A stretch of 7,704 nt of DNA from an uncultured Phycisphaerales bacterium (GTDB taxonomy: Bacteria; Planctomycetota; Phycisphaerae; Phycisphaerales; SM1A02): positions 1 to 7,704 of the forward strand of contig CAMPIL010000170.1 of assembly GCA_946886375.1 (NCBI GenBank). The letters run 5' to 3'. The notes beneath the pieces are model-generated. The model ran no database searches, was not told where the DNA came from, and saw nothing but the letters and a program-made list of their open reading frames with translations. Both the position numbers and the translations under genes were made by a program. This document shows, one piece after another, positions 4,410-7,704 of the stretch; the stretch's first letter is position 1; the number at the start of each line of letters is the position of its first letter.

Positions 4410-7376
4410 TCACTTCGCATCAATCCAGTTCTCGCTCCACGCGGCGTCGGCGACGAGAGGCACTTTCAGGGACATCGCACGCTGCATGCGCTCAACGACG
4501 AAGGACGCAACAGACTCCGCCTGCGATCGCGGCGCTTCGAGGACAAGTTCATCGTGGATTTGAAGCACGAGGCGGGCGCGTTCAATACCGTTCGAACCGG
4601 CAGGCGGATTTAATTCCACCTGCCCGATCGCTTGGTGAATATCAATCATCGCGACCTTGATCAGGTCCGCCGCACTGCCCTGCACCACGCTGTTGATCGC
4701 CAGGCGCTCGCCCAGCGCACGCTGCTGCGGATTGTTGGCGTAAATCTGCGGGATCGGCCGCCGCCGGCCGAGAATCGTCTCGACGTACCCGCGCTCGATC
4801 GCCATGTGAATGCAGCGGTCCAGAAACGAAGCGATGCGGCTGTAGCGGGCGCGATAATCGCTGATGATTTTCGCGGCCTGCTCGGGCGTGGTCTGCGTGC
4901 CGGCGAGATTCAACCGCCACGAGAGGCCGTACGGCGTCACTCCGTACACAATTCCGAAGTTGACCATCTTCGCGCTGGCGCGCTGCTGCCGCGTGACTTG
5001 ATCGAGCGGAACGCCGAACACTTCCGCAGCGACGGCGGCGTGAATGTCCACGCCCTTCTCGAACGCCTCGATCAGTTTCGGATCTTCGGAGAAATGTGCC
5101 AGCAGCCGCAGTTCGATCTGCGAGTAATCCGCCGTGATCAGCGCATTGGGCTCGTCGCTTGCGGAGGAAGGTTCGCGCCCGCGAACTTCTCCGTTGAGCC
5201 AGTTCCGCTGCGTTTTTTCTGCCACAAACGCGCGCCGAATCTCGCGTCCAACTTCGGTGCGAATCGGTATGTTCTGCAGGTTGGGGTCCGATGAACTCAA
5301 TCGTCCCGTCACCGCCACGGTCTGGTTGAACGAGGCGTGAATCCGCCCGGTTTTCGCGTTGATCGCTTCCTTCAGCGATTCCAGATATGTGTTCACCAGT
5401 TTGGTCAACTGCCGGTATTCCACGATCAACTGCGGCAGCGGCGAGGTCACATCCGGATCGGACGCCAGTTTCTCCAGCACTTCCTGGTCCGTCGATGGTC
5501 CGGTCTTGCCGCGCTTGGTCACGCGCAGACCAAGCCCGGGCGGGTCTGCGGTGGGCTTGTTAAACAGCACCGCGGCAAGTTGCTTGGGCGAATCTGGACT
5601 GAACGGTATCCCGCCCGGCGCCGCATCAAGAATTCGCTTGCGCAGCGCGTCGATCTGCTTGGACAGGTTCTCCCGCTGGCGATCGAGTTCATCCGGATCG
5701 ACGCGAATGCCGTTCCATTCGAGTTCCGCCAGCACCTGAACCAGCGGCATTTCGACATCCTCAAACAATTTTCGCCCGCCGACTTCATCGAGTTTCGGCG
5801 TGAAGCAATCTCGCAGCCTGTAGGTGATGTCCGCGTCCTCTGCCGAGTAGGTGGTCGCCAATTCCAGTGGCGCGGTGTCGAACGTGCGCTGATTCTTTCC
5901 TTTCCCGATGAGATCGGAGATGGGAATGCACGTGTGGTTCAGCATCGCCAGCGCGAGCACATCCATACCGTGACTGGAGCGTGTCGGATCAATGACGTAA
6001 CTGGCCACCATCGTGTCGAACATCTCGCCGCGCACGCGCACCCCATGCTTGCGGAACACGTTGATGTCGAACTTGAGGTTGTGGCCGATCTTCCTGATCG
6101 CGCGATCCTCCAGCACCGGCCGCAGGCGATCGAGCACCGTTGGCGCATCCATGTGCTTGTGCTGTTCGGGCGAGCGCGTGGGAATGTACACGCCGGTGCG
6201 CGGCGCAATTGAAATTGAAACGCCGCAGAGGTTCGCATCAATCTGCGAGAGACTGTCAGTCTCGGTATCGACCGCAAAGACACCCAGTTTCCTGATCTGT
6301 TTGACCAGAGCATCGAGTTGTTCGGGCGTGGTGATGCACTGATACTCGCCGCGATCCGCAGGTCCGCTGGGGACGGTGGATGCGGGTTCGGGAAGGTGCG
6401 AGAACAATCCATCGGCAACCGCCGCGTGCGGCTTCGCGCGCCCAGGCGTCTGTTTATCCGGCGGAGCGGCTTGACCGTTTCCCCCGGCAATCGCCTTCAA
6501 TTCATCCTGAAACCGGTTGAAACCCAACTCGCGAAACGTCGCCAGCAAATCATCCACGGGCAGTTTTTCGCAGCGCGAGGTCGCATCGTCCAATTCAAAC
6601 TTCAGCGGCACATCGTCCTTCAATTGCACGAGTCGGCGACTCAGCGGCAGCTTGCCCTTCGCCGCCTCAATGTTCTCCCGCCGCTTGCCCTTGATTTCAT
6701 CCAGGTGTTTGAGGAGATTTTCCACCGAACCATATTGCAGAATGAGCGCGGCGGCAGTCTTGGGGCCGATGCCCGGCACGCCGGGCACGTTGTCCACCGT
6801 GTCGCCCATGAGCGTGAGAATGTCCACTACGTTCTCGGGCCGCACGCCGGGCGTTTCGAAGATGTCTTCCGCCGTGACCGCCTGGTCCTTGTGCACATCG
6901 AACAACTGCACGCGGTCGCTGAGCAGTTGCGAAAGGTCCTTGTCCTTGGAGACAATGCGGATGTTCAGGTCAGGATGCCCGCGCTGAAGTCTGCGCACGA
7001 TCGTGGCGATAGCGTCGTCGGCTTCCACCTCAGGCTCGGCGATCACTGGAACGCACATCTGCTGGAGAATTCGCAAACACCGCTCGACTTGCGGATGAAA
7101 GTCGTCGGGCGTCTGCTTGCGCGTCGCCTTGTATTCCGGATAAATCTGGGAACGGAATGTCTCGCGATCACCGGCCGCATCAATGACCACAGCCAGATAA
7201 TCCGGCTTGTACTCGCGCAGCACCTTCAGCAGCATGCCCACGAATCCGAACGTGAGGTTCGTCGGCTCCTTGGTGACCGGGCTGGTCATTCCGGAGCGGA
7301 TCGCGTGGTACGCGCGGAAAAACTGGGCGTGGCCGTCGATGAGGTAGAGAGTTTTGTGCGGCTCTGCATCAGGCAT
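4410..7376 (-). CDS. polA: DNA polymerase I
   Basis: This repair and Okazaki-fragment-processing polymerase has 988 residues from the ATG at 7374-7376, against 928 in E. coli. The 5'-nuclease domain (about 8-290) keeps its metal-binding acids D14, D66, E118, D120, D121, D145, D147, D192 and D195 and the helix-hairpin-helix near 199-212. A Pro/Ala-rich linker spans about 297-343. The 3'-5' proofreading domain (about 345-530) is intact, with D370/E372 (DTETDSL), D437 (NLKFD) and Y510/D514 (YSAEDAD). The polymerase has motif A D750 (ADYSQIELR), motif B R799, K803, F807 and Y811, and motif C H941-D942-E943. A hydrophilic insert of about 20 residues (721-744) precedes motif A, and a shorter one (about 921-933) precedes motif C. 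The start is uncertain: an in-frame ATG at 7452-7454 has GAGG 7 nt upstream and would add 26 Ser/Arg/Pro-rich residues. I prefer the shorter form because family similarity begins there and no PolA-like sequence precedes it. Confidence 0.96.
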   Translation of the reverse strand: MPDAEPHKTLYLIDGHAQFFRAYHAIRSGMTSPVTKEPTNLTFGFVGMLLKVLREYKPDYLAVVIDAAGDRETFRSQIYPEYKATRKQTPDDFHPQVERCLRILQQMCVPVIAEPEVEADDAIATIVRRLQRGHPDLNIRIVSKDKDLSQLLSDRVQLFDVHKDQAVTAEDIFETPGVRPENVVDILTLMGDTVDNVPGVPGIGPKTAAALILQYGSVENLLKHLDEIKGKRRENIEAAKGKLPLSRRLVQLKDDVPLKFELDDATSRCEKLPVDDLLATFRELGFNRFQDELKAIAGGNGQAAPPDKQTPGRAKPHAAVADGLFSHLPEPASTVPSGPADRGEYQCITTPEQLDALVKQIRKLGVFAVDTETDSLSQIDANLCGVSISIAPRTGVYIPTRSPEQHKHMDAPTVLDRLRPVLEDRAIRKIGHNLKFDINVFRKHGVRVRGEMFDTMVASYVIDPTRSSHGMDVLALAMLNHTCIPISDLIGKGKNQRTFDTAPLELATTYSAEDADITYRLRDCFTPKLDEVGGRKLFEDVEMPLVQVLAELEWNGIRVDPDELDRQRENLSKQIDALRKRILDAAPGGIPFSPDSPKQLAAVLFNKPTADPPGLGLRVTKRGKTGPSTDQEVLEKLASDPDVTSPLPQLIVEYRQLTKLVNTYLESLKEAINAKTGRIHASFNQTVAVTGRLSSSDPNLQNIPIRTEVGREIRRAFVAEKTQRNWLNGEVRGREPSSASDEPNALITADYSQIELRLLAHFSEDPKLIEAFEKGVDIHAAVAAEVFGVPLDQVTRQQRASAKMVNFGIVYGVTPYGLSWRLNLAGTQTTPEQAAKIISDYRARYSRIASFLDRCIHMAIERGYVETILGRRRPIPQIYANNPQQRALGERLAINSVVQGSAADLIKVAMIDIHQAIGQVELNPPAGSNGIERARLVLQIHDELVLEAPRSQAESVASFVVERMQRAMSLKVPLVADAAWSENWIDAK

Positions 7377-7476
7377 GCGGAACGTGAATTGTAGGACAAT
7401 CGAAGTGAACGGGCTGCGCGACGGGCTGCGCGACGGAATGCCGCGGGTGGCCATCGCGCGGCCTCAGCAGGTTGGA
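7377..7476 (-). promoter_or_regulatory. Gap upstream of polA with candidate -10 and a 12-bp tandem repeat
   Basis: This 100-bp stretch lies between the stop of the upstream gene and the preferred polA start. On the minus strand TACAAT, 11 nt before the ATG, resembles a -10 in an AT-richer patch, but I see no convincing -35. GGGCTGCGCGAC on the plus strand is repeated in tandem at 7411-7422 and 7423-7434, and GCTGCGCGAC recurs at 7494-7503 inside the upstream gene. If polA starts instead at 7454, most of this stretch is coding (PSRSPSRSP) and polA follows the upstream gene after 22 bp. Confidence 0.35.
7411..7436. repeat. 12-bp tandem repeat (about 2.2 copies) upstream of polA
   Basis: GGGCTGCGCGAC occurs twice in perfect tandem (7411-7422 and 7423-7434), followed by the first two bases of a third copy. 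A related GCTGCGCGAC lies at 7494-7503. The period is a multiple of three, so copy-number change would keep the longer polA reading frame open. Confidence 0.75.
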
Positions 7477-7704
7477 TCAGGCTGCGCCTTGACGCTGCGC
7501 GACTCGCCCATGCGTTTGGCGCAGCAACTCGGCGTACGCGTCGCTCAACTGCACCTTGCGGCGTTCCATCATGGTTTTGGCCGTCTCGATGAACTTGTCG
7601 ATGCCATACGTGCGTTCGCCTTCATCCGTCAGCCATGCGAAGCGGCGCACACAGGTTGGCGGCGGCGCGGTGCAGGCGATCATCGCGCCGACGCCGATCA
7701 CGCT
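7477..7704 (-). CDS. Unidentified protein, C-terminal 75 residues (5' part outside window)
   Basis: An open frame enters from the right edge and ends at TGA (7477-7479). The visible part starts with a hydrophobic Gly/Ala stretch (VIGVGAMIAC), then APPPTCVRRFAW. A probable charged helix follows around TYGIDKFIETAKTMMERR, then LSDAYAELLRQTHGR and a short Gln/Ala tail. GTG and ATG codons are present, but since the frame is open to the edge they give no evidence of a start. I do not recognise the family. Codon use matches the neighbours, which supports real coding. It is directly upstream of polA in the same direction (22 or 100 bp, depending on the polA start), so the two may be co-transcribed. 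Confidence 0.6.
   Translation of the reverse strand, partial: SVIGVGAMIACTAPPPTCVRRFAWLTDEGERTYGIDKFIETAKTMMERRKVQLSDAYAELLRQTHGRVAQRQGAA

Noticed and set aside
6318..7394. A 358-codon plus-strand open frame opposite the PolA nuclease domain
   Set aside because: The minus strand encodes every catalytic acid of the 5'-nuclease, so the plus frame is a compositional shadow.
7640..7704. A possible lipoprotein signal (VIGVGAMIAC) at the start of the right-edge frame
   Set aside because: The frame is open to the window edge, so this segment may be internal. The lipobox match (MIAC) is poor, and no charged N-region can be seen.

Overview
All genes in this window lie on the minus strand, so transcription runs from high to low coordinates. 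The order of transcription is: the 3' end of an unidentified gene (right edge), polA, a tRNA-Asp gene, then a succinate dehydrogenase (complex II) operon sdhC - sdhA - VOC-family protein - sdhB. sdhB runs off the left edge. The long plus-strand open frames are antisense shadows of these GC-rich genes. No phage, insertion sequence, CRISPR array or defence gene is visible, so this reads as ordinary chromosomal housekeeping DNA with a few unusual details.

The organism is a GC-rich bacterium. Its complex II is the type known from mycobacterial Sdh1 and from Actinobacteria, Acidobacteria and Planctomycetes. It has a single five-helix anchor subunit with the RFTCYYYRGAYYKAFW signature, an SdhB with CIECFLCQDVCH, and an SdhA with HTVMAEGG. 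Together with the style of the PolA N-terminus (LYLIDGHAQFFRAYHAIR) I lean towards a planctomycete-like lineage, but this is a low-confidence guess made without any search.

Region by region: 7477-7704 is an incomplete C-terminus of unknown function. 4410-7376 is a full three-domain DNA polymerase I with intact 5'-nuclease, proofreading and polymerase residues. 4235-4409 holds a pair of GC-rich hairpins that form a 13-bp inverted repeat after polA, followed by a clear sigma70-type promoter for tRNA-Asp. 4161-4234 is tRNA-Asp(GTC). 3989-4160 is the sdh leader with a candidate promoter, an inverted repeat and a short direct repeat. 3137-3988 is sdhC and 1278-3137 is sdhA (TGATG overlap). 856-1281 is a VOC/glyoxalase-fold protein (ATGA overlap with sdhA). 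740-855 is a gap with a second promoter-like element. 1-739 is sdhB, lacking its C-terminus.

SdhC, SdhA and SdhB together would oxidise succinate to fumarate and pass electrons through FAD and three Fe-S clusters into the membrane quinone pool. The points most worth a second look are: the VOC gene translationally coupled inside the sdh operon, which lacks most of the canonical glyoxalase metal ligands; an identically spaced TGCAC-N15-TGTAGAAT element ahead of both sdhC and sdhB; and the Cys/His-rich end of SdhC, which fits a membrane-embedded Fe-S cluster.
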